From Mariannaea sp. PMI_226 (taxonomy: Eukaryota; Ascomycota; Sordariomycetes; Hypocreales; Nectriaceae), in contig JANFOG010000007.1 of NCBI GenBank assembly GCA_024336345.1, positions 1,054,001-1,118,000 on the forward strand: a stretch of DNA of 64,000 nucleotides, read 5' to 3'. A program made the position numbers and the translations under genes. Shown here one piece after another: positions 46,468 through 58,179 of this stretch (position 1 is the first letter of the stretch; each line of letters opens with the position of its first letter). The notes under the pieces were generated by a model. That model saw only the letters and a program-made list of their open reading frames with translations, made no database searches and was not told the origin of the DNA.

Positions 46468-48213
46468 TCAAGCCCGCGAACTTGATGATACCGGGGAAAT
46501 GGTGTTGGCAGCGTCAATCGAAAAGTGAATGAAGCTTCGATATGTCTCGACCGTGGTCGCATCCAGGGGTTTTGGCCATGTCAACCGGATCTGTAGATTT
46601 GGCTTTAACGGAATCCCATTGGCAGTCATCGGACTGGTCGGATCGTACAGCTCCGGGTATTTTACGAAAAATGCCGGGTCAATCTTGTAGTAACCGGCAC
46701 CGCAGTTCATGTTGAGGAAGTTGAAGGCGGCGGCCGCGTATTCGGGTATGTCGAACAGCGATGCGATATCTGGCGCTGGCAGCACAGCTTCTTCAATGCG
46801 TTGGCCGCTGGGGGATGCCGACATGCCGGTTATCAAATCTGTTACCCGGATGTAAACTTGGATAGCCGGCGCGCCGAGAATTAAATCAGACATGATGGCC
46901 TCCACTACGTAACCGCTGACAGCATCGCAAAATATCTTGTCGATTCCGGGGTTTGCGGCATGTAGTTGGATGAGGCGGTCCCGAATAGAGGGAAACGGGA
47001 TCCAATCAATGACAAGAGGGTGTTGGTATGTCAATTGCATATTGGTTGGACGGTATCTGTCGTGAAGTCTCTCATATGTGCTGGTGGATGGGAAGAGTTG
47101 CCAGGCAGTGAGTTCGATGATGTGGTAGAACCGTGTTTTGGCGTACCAAGCCATCACATCTGGCCGCGTTAAGCTGTTGAACATGGAGAGGACCATGAGG
47201 ACGGGCTGGTATAAGCTGCAAAGACATTAGTCGTTTTTTTTGTCTTCCTTCTTTCGGGTGCGTGGGAGGGGCACAAGATTATTACGCTAGGGTAGGCCTT
47301 TGAAGATTCGGGATCATGTCCATCATGCTGAATTTGTCCTTGAGGAGACGCTGTAGGACTTGAATGTGGTCGGAGAAGGGAGAGTTGGACTGGCCCCATT
47401 CTCTGCCAAGCGTGATGTTGGATTGCTGCGTAGCTGCCATGGCATTCATGTACGGCTCCAGGCCCATTTGGTACTGGAACGTCCAGATATTTGGGATTTG
47501 CTGACAGATGAGTCCGTCAGCCATCGTCCCGGTTTCTGTCGCGGGTTGAGTGAGTTCTTCTGTTTAGGTGTCAGTCCCGCCCAGAGTTGTCAAAGTCCGT
47601 CGTTGATAACTTACCCAACACTCTACCTCGCGGAGTTGCTGGTTGATATGGCGTAACTGCAGCCATCGATAGGTCCATCGACGTCACAGATGGTGCAGTC
47701 TTCACCCGATTGACGTCGCTGTTGCTATCTCCACCCCCATTGACATTGGCGTTGACCTTGCCATTGCCATTGCTGGAGTCATTCTCATCGCGAGAGCTCT
47801 GAGTCGAGGATATCGCTTGATCATCTGACTCCACGGCTTCCTGGTTGGTGTTGTCTCCATCGAGAGTCTTCAGAACGTCATCAGACATTAATTGTATACT
47901 TGCGAGCAGTCGAGAAAGTTTAGCCTGAACCTCGACCAGATTGGCCCTAAGCCGCTTGTTCTCTTGCTGAAGCGCAGCTACTTGCTCATCTTGGGACCTC
48001 TCGCCCGCGTTCACGCGCTCGCGCAGCTCACGCAAGGTTTCAACCTGCCTGCGGCGGAAGGCTCTCTGAGATATCCGATTGCGAATCTTTCTATAAGCAT
48101 GTGTGAGCATTCGGATGCCCCGGTTAGGGAGTCGAGCTCGAAGAGGGGGGAACAAGATACCTCCTCTCCAGGTCGTCGCCGTCATTTCCTCCAGAATGCT
48201 GCTCAGCCGCCAT
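46468..48213 (-). CDS. bZIP transcription factor with DUF3425 domain
   Basis: Nuclear regulator of the fungal bZIP-DUF3425 class. Four exons, 48213-48161, 48090-47615, 47559-47286 and 47215-46468, join in phase to about 516 residues. The first junction builds the basic region: LERR|KIRNRISQRAFRRRQ, matching the NxxxQRxxRxR pattern. It is followed by a leucine-zipper-like helix (RELRERVN, VAALQQENKRLRANLVEVQ). A low-complexity Ser/Asn/Asp-rich linker follows near residues 110-160. The C-terminal half carries the DUF3425 pattern: FYHIIELTAWQLFPSTSTYE, QHPLVIDWIPFPSIRDRL and IRLTWPKP. Targets are unknown; relatives act in stress responses and secondary metabolism. The gene ends next to an oligo-A/T hairpin. 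Confidence 0.9.
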
Positions 48214-49078
48214 TGTATTCCACAGTCATGGAAGTGCCGCTTGCTTCGCCAATATGGGTGCGCCTCTGGGGCCCCCAGCTCTTCTTTCTTTGCAATTTGC
48301 CTCGAATTTTGTCAGTTCTGTCGTGGTCTCCCAATTCCACGGCTACGGGCGGAGTAATCAAGGCTTGATCACGATAGGGTGCATGACGTTAGTGGACAGT
48401 TAGGGTCTCCACCAAAGCGCGCAGAAGAGGACAAAATAACCACGTTGTCTCGATAAGGGTGCGGTAAGGAAAGTTGATAGTAGAAGACGACCAGAGGTCG
48501 GATCCATGATGTTGGTACTTTGCATGCTTTCCACGATCACTACAACACACCCTCGTTGTCTCTCCACTTCAAAATCTCTCTCTCCAAAGTAAGCCACCAT
48601 TCATTTTAGGGGGCTCATTTCGTTCCTCTCAAGTCAAGGCCACACATAAGTTGGGGAACTGTCATGTAGAACCAAGTATAAATCTTAAATTCTAGTGAGG
48701 AGAAAAAAAGTTCCGATGACAAACAATTTATTACAGAACCCCCCTTTGCGTTGCAATGCTTCTATGTATCCTACAGTGTTGGCAACATATCCATCCCCCT
48801 CTCTCTCGCTCTGTATATTCCTCTCTTCCATGCCTATTCTGACAAAGGTTGACTTTCACTGGGCACAATCATTTTCCGTTCCCAAACTCCTCATCAGAAT
48901 CTCCATGCAGCAAAAAAAATGAAAAGAGGAAAAAAAAATCTCGCTGTCATTATTCTTAAGTTTGCCACTCCCCACTTACAGAACTGAACTTTCGCAGAAA
49001 ATGGAACCTCTCCATCATCGCGGGTCCACTGCCATACCCTACAGCCACAGCAACCCGCAACCCGGTGACGTTAGCGGA
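48214..49078. other. Intergenic region upstream of the bZIP gene
   Basis: About 865 bases holding the bZIP promoter and the 3' flank of the sphingolipid methyltransferase. Short A-runs occur at about 48700-48710 and 48910-48940. No supported gene. Confidence 0.5.
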
Positions 49079-50841
49079 TCACTTTGAGCCGTCGTACCTT
49101 CCAGATGCCTTACTAGCTGTAATAGCACCAAGGAGACCGTGCTGGGACGCGACGCCATCGATACGGTGGGTCGAGTTGAGATTCTTGACCACGACGAGCT
49201 GGAAGCATGTGGCTGAGCCCTGTCGAGAGGCGATGGTCGAGTAGGCAAGGAACAATTCCCAAATCTTTGTGCTGCCGTCAGTCTCATAGTACCAAAGTAT
49301 GCAATTTTGTCACACATGATCTTACCCTGTACCATCGCACTCCATACGTCGACTTGACTTTCTCGGCGTTACCCAACCAGTTGCGGTACCATCGCCACAG
49401 GGTGCCGGAGTAGTGCACGCCGATCGTATCAACACTGCGAATGGTGTTAGTCCGATAGCCAAGGAGCCTGATGCATAGCCTCATTCCTACCTCTTAACTT
49501 CGAATCCGCTGCTCTCGAGACAACCAACGTAAAAGCTCAGTGGCGTTGAAGCGTCGGCTCCGGGGAAAATATACTTATTCAAGAACAGTCCCCAAATGAA
49601 GTCCTCGTACTGCCACGCCTTTCGCAGGCCAGATAGCTGCACGTACATGGTGCCATCGTCCTCGAGCATGTCGTAGCATTGTCGGAAGAAGGTGGTCAGT
49701 CGACGCACACCAACATGTTCAGCCATTTCTAGTTGAGTAATCTTGTCAAACTTAGTCTCGGGAATGTCGCGATAGTCGCAGCACAGGATCCTGCTTTGTG
49801 TCGCAGACACGCCGGCTCTTTGCAGAGCATCATTGCCCCACTCGGTTTGGTTACGAGCAAGAGTGACGCCAGTGACTCGAGCGCCATAATTGACACTCGC
49901 ATACTTGGCCAGTGTTCCCCAACCACATCCAATGTCCAATAGACGGTCGCCTTCCCGAAGTCCAATCTTCTCACAGACCACAGCCATCTTGTTATCCTGC
50001 ATCTCTTCCAGAGTTTCTTCTCGGGTAGGGTCGGAAATGATTCCTGAGGTGTAAATCATTCGGGGGCCAAGGAACCAAGCGTAGTGATCATTTCCGCGGT
50101 CATAGTTTGGCCGGACCTGGTCCTCATCTTGGGATCGATGGTGGAGAATGACATCGGGAGCAAACGTGAAGAGAATGTAACGGAAAAGATCAATGGTGAA
50201 GTTGAACCTTGCCCACTCGTGTCGGTATTCCATGACCTCCAGACAATCCCCGTTGAAGTCAACATCGCCATTAAAGTACAGCTCAAAGAAGGTCTGCATG
50301 GAGATTCTGTGCCTACCATTCCATCGAGCCTTGTCTACAGGGTTCTTGAAGGTCAGGTAGTATTCAACCGGTCGACCTGGCAATTGAACCTTTTCGTTGA
50401 TTCGCGGGCTGACTGTAGACATGATTGTCCATAAGACTACGAGTACGGGGACGGTGGTGAATATGCTAAAGAAGAGAGTCGTCTTCAAGCCACCGCTGAA
50501 CTTCCATGAGAACCATGTTGGGAATCCGATAAGCGCTCCGAGGAGGAGAGCATTCGACCATTGTTCGTGACCGGGGCCGTCCGCAGGAAGAGGTGCATTT
50601 TTTATGGCGGGGAGCTATTTTTTTTTTTGTATTTTGTAAGTCATTAGCTATGGCTTTCCACACATCCGGACGTCCGCTACAGCTTCAGAAAATGTGAAAA
50701 CCAGTCGGGGCTTCTGCTTACATCAGTGAGGCGCACTCCGCACGCTTTTCCCGTCCCAAGGGTGTCTTTGGAAGCTGGGGGCGTCTGGATGAAAGTGATG
50801 TCTTCCGTCAAGTGGGCGTGGCCGTTTACTTGGGACGCCAT
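49079..50841 (-). CDS. Sphingolipid C9-methyltransferase
   Basis: SAM-dependent methyltransferase of the cyclopropane-fatty-acid-synthase superfamily that adds the C9 methyl group to the sphingoid base of fungal glucosylceramides. Four exons, 50841-50722, 50614-49491, 49434-49326 and 49264-49079, give about 512 residues, the usual length. Two hydrophobic N-terminal helices (NALLLGALIGFPTWF and FFSIFTTVPVLVVLW) fit ER-membrane anchoring. The SAM motif is RLLDIGCGWGTLAKYAS, followed by TGVTLARNQTEWG, ITQLEMAEHVGVRR, and SVDTIGVHYSGTLWRWY spliced to RIWELFLAYSTIASRQGSA. The acceptor of intron 1 follows a run of A on the coding strand. The second and third introns are short and both joins restore conserved sequence. 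The ATG at 50841 (MASQVNGH) gives the normal N-terminus. Confidence 0.93.
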
Positions 50842-53503
50842 GGCTGGAGATGGAAGCTGGCTGCGAAACAGCTGCAAAATGGAATATCTCCAGAGAGGAC
50901 GGGAAAGAACACAAGAAGATGCCCAAGTTGAAGGTGGAAAAGGGAGATAAGAAGCGGTCAACAAACCACTTTGAAAAGATCTCTCTCTCGTCTCCTTGGG
51001 CACAAAACCACCTGAGGTCTCTATCTCTGCCAGCGGGGCTTGCCACACCCCCTGCGAGGCCTGCTAGGGTGGATGAGTGACAGTTGTCATTGCGCAATGC
51101 ATGGCTAAGACAATACACAAAGGCGGCGCGCGTAGAGAGGAGATTCGCACATGTTGGATCGTTTTTCTTTTTGGTTTGTTTTGGGCTGGCTGGCCTTTGC
51201 ACCCCCCCATTCTTCTTTTATTAGCATGGTCGTGCGCAAGCCGTTTATAATAAGCGAGAGAGCTCCTGTGGTACATGAATCTCGCATCACGTATGTTGTT
51301 GGCCCATGATGAGGCCATTCGTATTGAGCCCATCAGGACAACGCTACGTACGAATAAGGAATGATGTGTTGCTGCTTGTTGTGCCGGGACGGGCGGGAGC
51401 AACAGCCCAGGTGCGAGGCATCCGCTAACTTTTAGTATTCAGGGGCAAGTGTTTTTTCTTTCATGGGTGAGTGTGGGGAATTTGACCACTGTAAGTCGGC
51501 TAACAAGGGTACGTATAGGCGTCGGGACCATTTTGTCGACTTCACATGTTGTTGAGCTGCACACATGCGTCAAGTTACATAGCCTGGCGGAGCCGGCATA
51601 AGTGGTAAGCAGCGAAGGAAGTTATCTTCGCTTCCAGGCCAAAAGGTTCAGTCACAGGCCTACAGTAGTTACAATAGTTGGGGCTAAAGGGTAATTTCGT
51701 CCATACGTAACTAACCAGGCAGCCTCGGGACCATCTTCTGCAATTTTGTCCCCCCCCCCCCCCCCCCCCCCCTCCCACAAAGAGACGTCATGGAACCGAG
51801 TGGTGAATATCTGGGACAAACAGAGTGCCCTGGCACGAGGTCATGGCCGACCCAACCAGGCCCGGCCACCAAGCCTGGTTCCACCCACTGATGGCTTGGT
51901 GACGTGGGAAATTGTTGTCGTGGCTGGCGTTGGCATCGATGCGCGCTGTTTGGCCCGGAGTATTTGATGGCATTTGCTCCGACAGGTACCTTGCCTGCAC
52001 TCCGTTTTTACATGCTGGTGATACGTACTGCGTAGGTACCATGCGCATGTACCTGTGTATCTACACAGTAGGTACTCATGTAAGGGGCCGCAAGATGATA
52101 TGATATGGGTTTCATCATGATATATATCCATACGGACAAGCCGTCGCTGAATCGTGTTGGTGGCTCTATTGGCACTTCTATGGTTTGGTACATTTGCCAA
52201 CTAGTATGCTGCAATACCCGCAAAGCCATGAACGTTCGCCATGAATAGCTGTGGCCGTAATATCTCCACGTTTTATTATATTACCATATTCGACTGAGAT
52301 TTTCGAAGGGGAAGGTAGTTAGAATATCCCACAACACACACCAGATGTTACGTAGGGTAGCTCTAGATATCTACCACTGGTGGACATAGTTTCCCAGGCG
52401 AGGTGTCTTCAGATACAAATATTTTATATCCGCTGGAACCCGAGCTCCAACGAGAGATTGACGACATAAGAGCGATGCTTTCAATCATCATTATTGTCAC
52501 AATGATTCTATTAATCAAGTTCAAATACATACACAAAATCTCTTTGCGCGGACAAAGTTCTGAAATGCCTGTTTGAAAACACTGAGGGATAAGATGAACA
52601 AACAAAACAATACAAGCGGAAAAGTCCTCACTCAGTTGTTTCAATGGAATAGATAGTCTATTCACCACTTGACACTCTGAGCTGCTTGCCAATTTATCAA
52701 CTATACATAGTTTCGTTTTCGCGTCCGTGGCTAGGTTATTCTGGACTCAATTATACAACGCAGTTCAACTGGTTACATCCGGCTCAAAGCTTTCTCAACT
52801 TTCCCAACTTACATCGTAGAATGAAAGGCACCCAGCACGCCATGGTTCTTATCTCTGCATAGAAACAACTTTCCCAAGGAGTTGCTCTCGACGCCAACGT
52901 AACCTATGCGATCTCCGAATTCCAACTTTTGCGAGAGCTGCTCTCTGCTAAACTCAAAGTCTCACGCACACTGCAGAGAACTTACGTTATGATCTTCCTA
53001 ACGTGTCTCCTCATATGGTCTCTGCCAATATAACTTAACTAAAGGAACCATTGAATTTCGGCATCGACTCGACTGCGCCACCGTCAATGATTGTTGGTTA
53101 AGCGCATCAACCTCTCGTCATTCATTTCTGTCACAAAGTCAATTCTGGGTATGGGAAGTCGCAGCTTAGCTTGGTGCCAGTGAATAGGTATAGCCCTATT
53201 AGAGAGAGAGGGTGGAGGGAATTCAACCACTGGAAGAGACCAACCCACAGTGTGGTGCCTAACTTCGGGCAATGGGCTCAGCCAAGTAATAGGCGTGCTG
53301 AAAAGTCAAGTGTTCATCTTACCACCATTATACGCAATCTTGACGTTCCTTATGTTGCCGACCCTTCCTCTCCATCTTGCACAGTTAGCACGTATGGGAA
53401 TTCAACCTAAAGCGATACTTCTAGAGAAAGTTACATCTATTGTATCAAGATTAAAGCACTATATTGAGGCCAGGCGCTATTCTAAAGAGGAAAAGAATCA
53501 ACA
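50842..53503. other. Long intergenic region with a poly-C tract and TAGGTA motifs
   Basis: About 2.7 kb with no supported gene. It includes the methyltransferase promoter, a 23-base C homopolymer at 51750-51772, and several TAGGTAC/GTACCTA-like words at 51985-52080, a common motif class in ascomycete promoters. Open frames here (for example 52363-52692 minus) have no motif. Confidence 0.5.
51750..51772. repeat. Poly-C homopolymer of about 23 bases
   Basis: Uninterrupted C run ending in a T. It is non-coding in any gene I support. Its length is likely uncertain in any assembly. Confidence 0.8.
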
Positions 53504-55264
53504 TTAAGCTACATCAAATGTGTTCTGGAGCATCTCGGGGAATAGAATTCGATTGAAATCTGTGTAATTGAGACTCGAAATGTCGATTGCCAAGTTATTC
53601 AGCCATCTCATATCGTCTGGCTGCTGCGATGGCGCTTCATTCGGAGTGTCCTGATGCGAGACGACTGGATATAGCTTGAGAAGGCTGCTGAGATCCGCAG
53701 CACACTTTTCCTTCCATCTCTGATGTAACAGGATGAGCAATGAGGCCGTGTTCATCGCTTCTCGCGTCGCTTCAGTGTTGTAGACCGCGGCGACATTACT
53801 GAGACATTGCATTGCATCCTTGAGCTGCGCTATCGATTGCACAGTGTCCATGGCGAGTAAGACGCAGACGATTTGAAATGGTACATTAGCCATGTGGTGC
53901 CAAGGTGCGCGATCATCCAAGATGGCTTGGGCGGCTTGAATACCTTTTGAGGTGAGAGCAAGGATTTGCTCCAGTATTGTACCGGTGAAGCAAGCGTTCA
54001 TGGACTGCAGGCGGCGGCATAGACAAAGAGTCAAATTGCATTGGGCGAGAATTGACGGCGGGCTCGAATGAACACGTTTTAGAATTGACAAAAGAGCACA
54101 TTCCAGCTCGGACGCATCGTGGGACTTGGCCGGATCTAGTTCTGCAGAGAAGGGCAACAGGTCCATGACCTCATCTGTCAAATCCCCTTCTTGTGGAGAA
54201 GGTCTGATCGTGGTGGCATTGCAGAGCAAAACCCTTGAGCGACCCATATCAAAAGACGTCCAAATGTTCAGATGCTGTGAAACAGCTAGGAGCCGCCTTC
54301 GTATTTCTGGATCAATCTGTTCTAGAGGCAATGGAAGAACAGATTCATTAGAGGGCTCGCTATGCAAACCGGCCGCTTCAACCATGTGCATGAGGATACA
54401 GCTAGCCATCCATGCCATGTGATGTGTCTCTGCAGCCCTCAGATAAACAACTCGCAGCACCCAGGCCGTGATGCTGGCTGCGGTAGGAGTGTCAGAAATC
54501 GATTGCTCAAGTCTGAACCGTGCCGACTCAACCAAGTCGGACTCCACAATCGACGGTTCTACTTGGGAGAACAGGCAGCCAAGAGCTGCTATACCGCACA
54601 AGACGGCCTCGTCCATTTGTCCGTCAATAGTAGTAGCCCACCTGATCTCGATTTGCTGTTCGATGTGGGCCCGATCGATGAACCCATATATCGGGTGGAC
54701 CTTTTTAAAGTAGACAGCTGCTAGACTACGCATATCATTTGGTGAGAGCATGTCCGTTATGAGCCGTGAGGTTGGTGTTTGTGCTGTTTTTCGTGATCCA
54801 AGGAATGCGTTCCAAGCAAAAGAATCCATTCGGGGGGCATTTTTGGGATCCAATCTCAGCGCCAATTTTCTGAGGAAAGCAGCCCCTGAGTTTGCCTCCA
54901 AAGACCGTAGCGAGGTCGTGGCGGATGCTGATGCTGATTTTGATGCTGGTCCTGCTGCTGTTGTCGATGTCGATGCTGATGCTGATGCTGGCACTGTTAC
55001 TGAGGCCGATGCTACGTTGTCGTTGCGAGCAGAGTGGCCATCTGAGTGTTCCAAGGGTGAGCAACTAGCTGAGCCTGGATTGACTCCATTTTCTTTCCTT
55101 CTCTTATGACTGGGAGTTCTTTCATAGCTACAGTCGTATTCAAACCGAACACAAGTGCCGCAAGGCTGCGCACCATCGCACTTCCGCTTCAGCTCCCGAC
55201 ACGTCTCACACGCAAGTCGGGATCGTTTGCGACCCTGAGGGGCAGACGTGAGGCTCGTCGGCAT
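53504..55264 (-). CDS. Zn(II)2Cys6 transcription factor
   Basis: Intronless gene for a 586-residue nuclear regulator. The zinc cluster is at residues 19-45 with spacing C-X2-C-X6-C-X5-C-X2-C-X6-C (ACETCRELKRKCDGAQPC), preceded by a basic stretch RKRSR. A low-complexity Ala/Ser/Thr-rich linker near residues 84-118 (encoded by GCT/GAT-rich triplet repeats at about 54910-55020) separates it from the fungal_trans region. That region begins with LSPNDMRSLAAVYFKKVHPI and includes FIDRAHIEQQ, CGIAALGCLFSQVEPS and RRRLLAVSQHLNIWTSFDMGRS. The nearest genes are a monocarboxylate-type carrier and an amidase, and the regulator may control them. That link rests on position alone. Confidence 0.9.
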   Translation of the reverse strand: MPTSLTSAPQGRKRSRLACETCRELKRKCDGAQPCGTCVRFEYDCSYERTPSHKRRKENGVNPGSASCSPLEHSDGHSARNDNVASASVTVPASASASTSTTAAGPASKSASASATTSLRSLEANSGAAFLRKLALRLDPKNAPRMDSFAWNAFLGSRKTAQTPTSRLITDMLSPNDMRSLAAVYFKKVHPIYGFIDRAHIEQQIEIRWATTIDGQMDEAVLCGIAALGCLFSQVEPSIVESDLVESARFRLEQSISDTPTAASITAWVLRVVYLRAAETHHMAWMASCILMHMVEAAGLHSEPSNESVLPLPLEQIDPEIRRRLLAVSQHLNIWTSFDMGRSRVLLCNATTIRPSPQEGDLTDEVMDLLPFSAELDPAKSHDASELECALLSILKRVHSSPPSILAQCNLTLCLCRRLQSMNACFTGTILEQILALTSKGIQAAQAILDDRAPWHHMANVPFQIVCVLLAMDTVQSIAQLKDAMQCLSNVAAVYNTEATREAMNTASLLILLHQRWKEKCAADLSSLLKLYPVVSHQDTPNEAPSQQPDDMRWLNNLAIDISSLNYTDFNRILFPEMLQNTFDVA

Positions 55265-56553
55265 TACAGCAGCAATACCAGTAATTAGGTGTATTTATTG
55301 GAGAGCTGATCAAGCTGATTGAGGCTGGTGATACTATGCTGTCTGGTCATTGATCGCCTGCGGAATGCTTATGAGGTGGGGAGATTGATAATCCATCGGC
55401 AAAGGCTGCGGATTGCCCTTCACGGATGACGACAATTGCCGGCGTTCCGGAGCTTGTCTCCGGCAGCTCAGCTGCACAGACCACCTCTCAAATCATAACC
55501 CGTCAGAGCTGTAAAAACCTTTCTCGACTGGCGCTGTTAGTGAAATATTAACCGGCGGATATTCTTCGCAGTTTGGTCCCAGCAAAGCCGCACTAGAGCC
55601 ATCCTGCTACTAACAGGTCGAGCTGTGGTGACTTTTTTGTGGGGAGACAGAGAGAAAGGGAGCGAGTGAGAAAGCTTTGACCTCCCCCCCTTTGCTCCTC
55701 TGTGCCTCAAGCCGGGCACATGATAGATGGCCAGTCGAAAAGAACTGACAAACTTGATTCGCGGCCAAACTTTGGAAACGACTTTGAGTCTCTGGGTTGG
55801 TAAGGGCCCCTGTTCTGTATAGCAATAGGGAAATCTTCGAAGCAAAAAGATGCCATAGATTTGCTGTTGGCTGCAACAGTTTTGGGCCCCTTGTTCGTAT
55901 TCCTGCCTTGCGCTTTCTCCTTGCGAATTTCATACGCAGATTCGCCAGAAAGCCAAGGATTATTGCTGCTTCTGCTGCTGCTTCTGCTGAAGATTCAGTG
56001 AGGCACCTGGAAGGGGTCACAGAAAGTCCGATCACCCGACCAAGCCATGATGCAGTAACAAGAAATCCCTCCAATTGCTCATGCCGATGGTAGGAGAGCT
56101 CTCACGAAGGGTTTTGGTCAGCAAAGAGTCCGGGATGCGTGTGTATGTGTAGATGTAGAAGGGCAGGACCGAAGTCGCTCAAAGAGGGTATACGCTCTCG
56201 GACAAACGGCACATAGTAGATGCTAGCTCCCTTCAGCTGATGAAAATTCCATATTAGGGACATCGAAGAGGTCAGAATACAGGTTTCACCCATCACCGGT
56301 GGAGTAACAGTGTGGTGCAAAGCGGCAAGGGGCGGGAACGACGGTAATAACGGGAACGACGGCAACGACGAAGTATCGTGAAGGACATACATAATAAATG
56401 CGATCCCAATATGCGAGTTGGGGTTTAGTTTTCCGGTATTAGGCTATTTTATTCACATTTGAACAAAGAGTTACTTATTCCCATCATAAACCCCTTCCAC
56501 AGTCATCACCACAACTGCCATTGTGGATCTATATCAACACATGTACAGCCATA
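55265..56553. other. Divergent intergenic region between regulator and MFS carrier
   Basis: About 1.3 kb shared promoter space. A CTGCTTCTGCTGCTG-like triplet tract occurs near 55963-55985. No open frame shows a family motif. Confidence 0.5.
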
Positions 56554-57861
56554 ATGTGGTTCACCAACGAGAAGGACCATGAGTCCGATAGCAGTCTCTC
56601 AGTCAATTCAGAGGAAGCAGCGCAAAGCAAAAAAGAAACATCACCCGCCCTTCCATCTGATACTCCGCCAGATGGAGGTGTGGTGGCTTGGACACAAGTC
56701 CTGCTGAGCCATATTGTATTCTTCAATACCTGGGGAGTTGCCAATGGCTACGGAATATTTCAGACATACTACACAGAGAGACTTGGTGAGAGCCAGTCAT
56801 CAATCTCATGGATCGGTAGCGTCCAAGTCAGTCTTTTGTTCTTAGTCGGCGTACCTGCAGGGCGCCTGACTGATGCCGGCCATTTCCGGGTTATATTTGC
56901 GTGCGGCGTGTTCCTCCAACTGCTGGGAATCTTCATGACGTCGCTCTGCACAACGTACTGGCAGATCTTCCTGGCACAGGCCGTTTGCTTGGGTATCGGG
57001 AATGGATTCACCTTTTGTCCAGCCCTGGCTATGCTGTCTCAGTATTTCAAAAAATACCGTGCCTTTGTTGTCGGCGTCGCCGCCGCTGGTGGTGCTCTTG
57101 GTGGACTTGTATACCCCGTCCTGATCAATTGGTTGATTTTCAAAGATAATTTGGGATTCCCTTGGACTTTGCGAATCATGGGCTTTGTAATGCTCGCAAC
57201 GTACGCTCCTTGTCTTGTATGGTTCAAGCCTCGACTGCCACCTCGCAGAAGCGGACCATGGATAGACACGACGGCATTCAAGGAGCTTCCATTCATCTTC
57301 TTCACCTTGAGTATGTTCTTCAACTTTTGGGGCCTCTATTTCGCATTCTTTTACCTAGGGACATTTGCTCGGGATAAAATTGGAGTCGCTGAACCCATCT
57401 ACCTGTTGATGATTCTCAATGGCATTGGCGTCATTGGGCGCATCCTTCCAACTATTATTGCGGACAGATGGACCGGACCACTCAACGCACTGATCCCGAC
57501 GAGCATAGTCGCTAGCATTCTTGTCTATTGTTGGGCTGCAGTTGATTCAAGAGGAGGGCTGTATGCTTTCGCGGTGATCAATGGCCTCGTTGCAGCCGCT
57601 TCGCAAGCTCTGTTTCCAGCCGTCGCCACGACCATGACGCCTGATCCTAGTCGCACAGGGACACGGGTGGGCATGATTCTGGGTTTTGTTAGCTTCGCGA
57701 ATCTCACTGGCCCATCTATTTGTGGTGCATTGATAAATGAGGAGAATGGGAGCTACCTGGGGGCTCAGCTGTTTGCTGCCTCTGTGATTCTCCTCGGTGC
57801 GATCATGGCCATTGCTGCTAGGATTGCAAAAACGGGTTGGGTGCTATGGGCCAAGGTGTAG
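56554..57861 (+). CDS. Monocarboxylate-permease-like MFS transporter
   Basis: Twelve-helix major-facilitator carrier of the fungal monocarboxylate-porter (MCT) group, expected to move carboxylates or similar small acids; many fungal members have no assigned substrate. It is intronless, about 435 residues. The MCT signature is PPDGGVVAWTQVLLSHIVFF before and into helix 1, followed by FNTWGVANGYGIFQTYYTE. Further conserved stretches are SSISWIGSVQVSLLFLVG, CLGIGNGFTFCPALAMLSQYF and GVAAAGGALGGLVYPVL. The reading frame is open upstream only through a TTG at 56521; the first ATG is at 56554 (MWFTNEKD). It converges on the amidase gene with about 318 bases between stops. Confidence 0.9.
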   Translation: MWFTNEKDHESDSSLSVNSEEAAQSKKETSPALPSDTPPDGGVVAWTQVLLSHIVFFNTWGVANGYGIFQTYYTERLGESQSSISWIGSVQVSLLFLVGVPAGRLTDAGHFRVIFACGVFLQLLGIFMTSLCTTYWQIFLAQAVCLGIGNGFTFCPALAMLSQYFKKYRAFVVGVAAAGGALGGLVYPVLINWLIFKDNLGFPWTLRIMGFVMLATYAPCLVWFKPRLPPRRSGPWIDTTAFKELPFIFFTLSMFFNFWGLYFAFFYLGTFARDKIGVAEPIYLLMILNGIGVIGRILPTIIADRWTGPLNALIPTSIVASILVYCWAAVDSRGGLYAFAVINGLVAAASQALFPAVATTMTPDPSRTGTRVGMILGFVSFANLTGPSICGALINEENGSYLGAQLFAASVILLGAIMAIAARIAKTGWVLWAKV

Positions 57862-58179
57862 GAGAAGGGAGCTATTATTAGTGCAACCTCTCCACTGGAA
57901 TTATAATGAAGGGTACGATAATTTTCACTGATCAAAATAATAAAAATGTGTTCTGTACAATCAACGATTCCGTTCCTGTACCCCATCCTCTCTATGGGTT
58001 AGATCGCAATCCCAGATGTCGGCAATTTTTGTATCACAGTATTCAGCGATGGGGACATTGCGCATTGGGTAATCAGCAATAGCGAAGATAGTAAATTGGA
58101 GTATTTGACAGGCGTTTTAGTCAAGGTCGTCTCTTACAAAACATTACATACTGTATCATGCTTTGCGTACGTCTCTGTA
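57862..58179. other. Convergent 3' region, MFS carrier to amidase
   Basis: AT-rich 3' flanks of two converging genes; nothing else is seen. Confidence 0.5.

Noticed and set aside
56521..56553. Upstream extension of the monocarboxylate-type carrier
   Set aside because: Starts with TTG; the ATG at 56554 is the first usable start.
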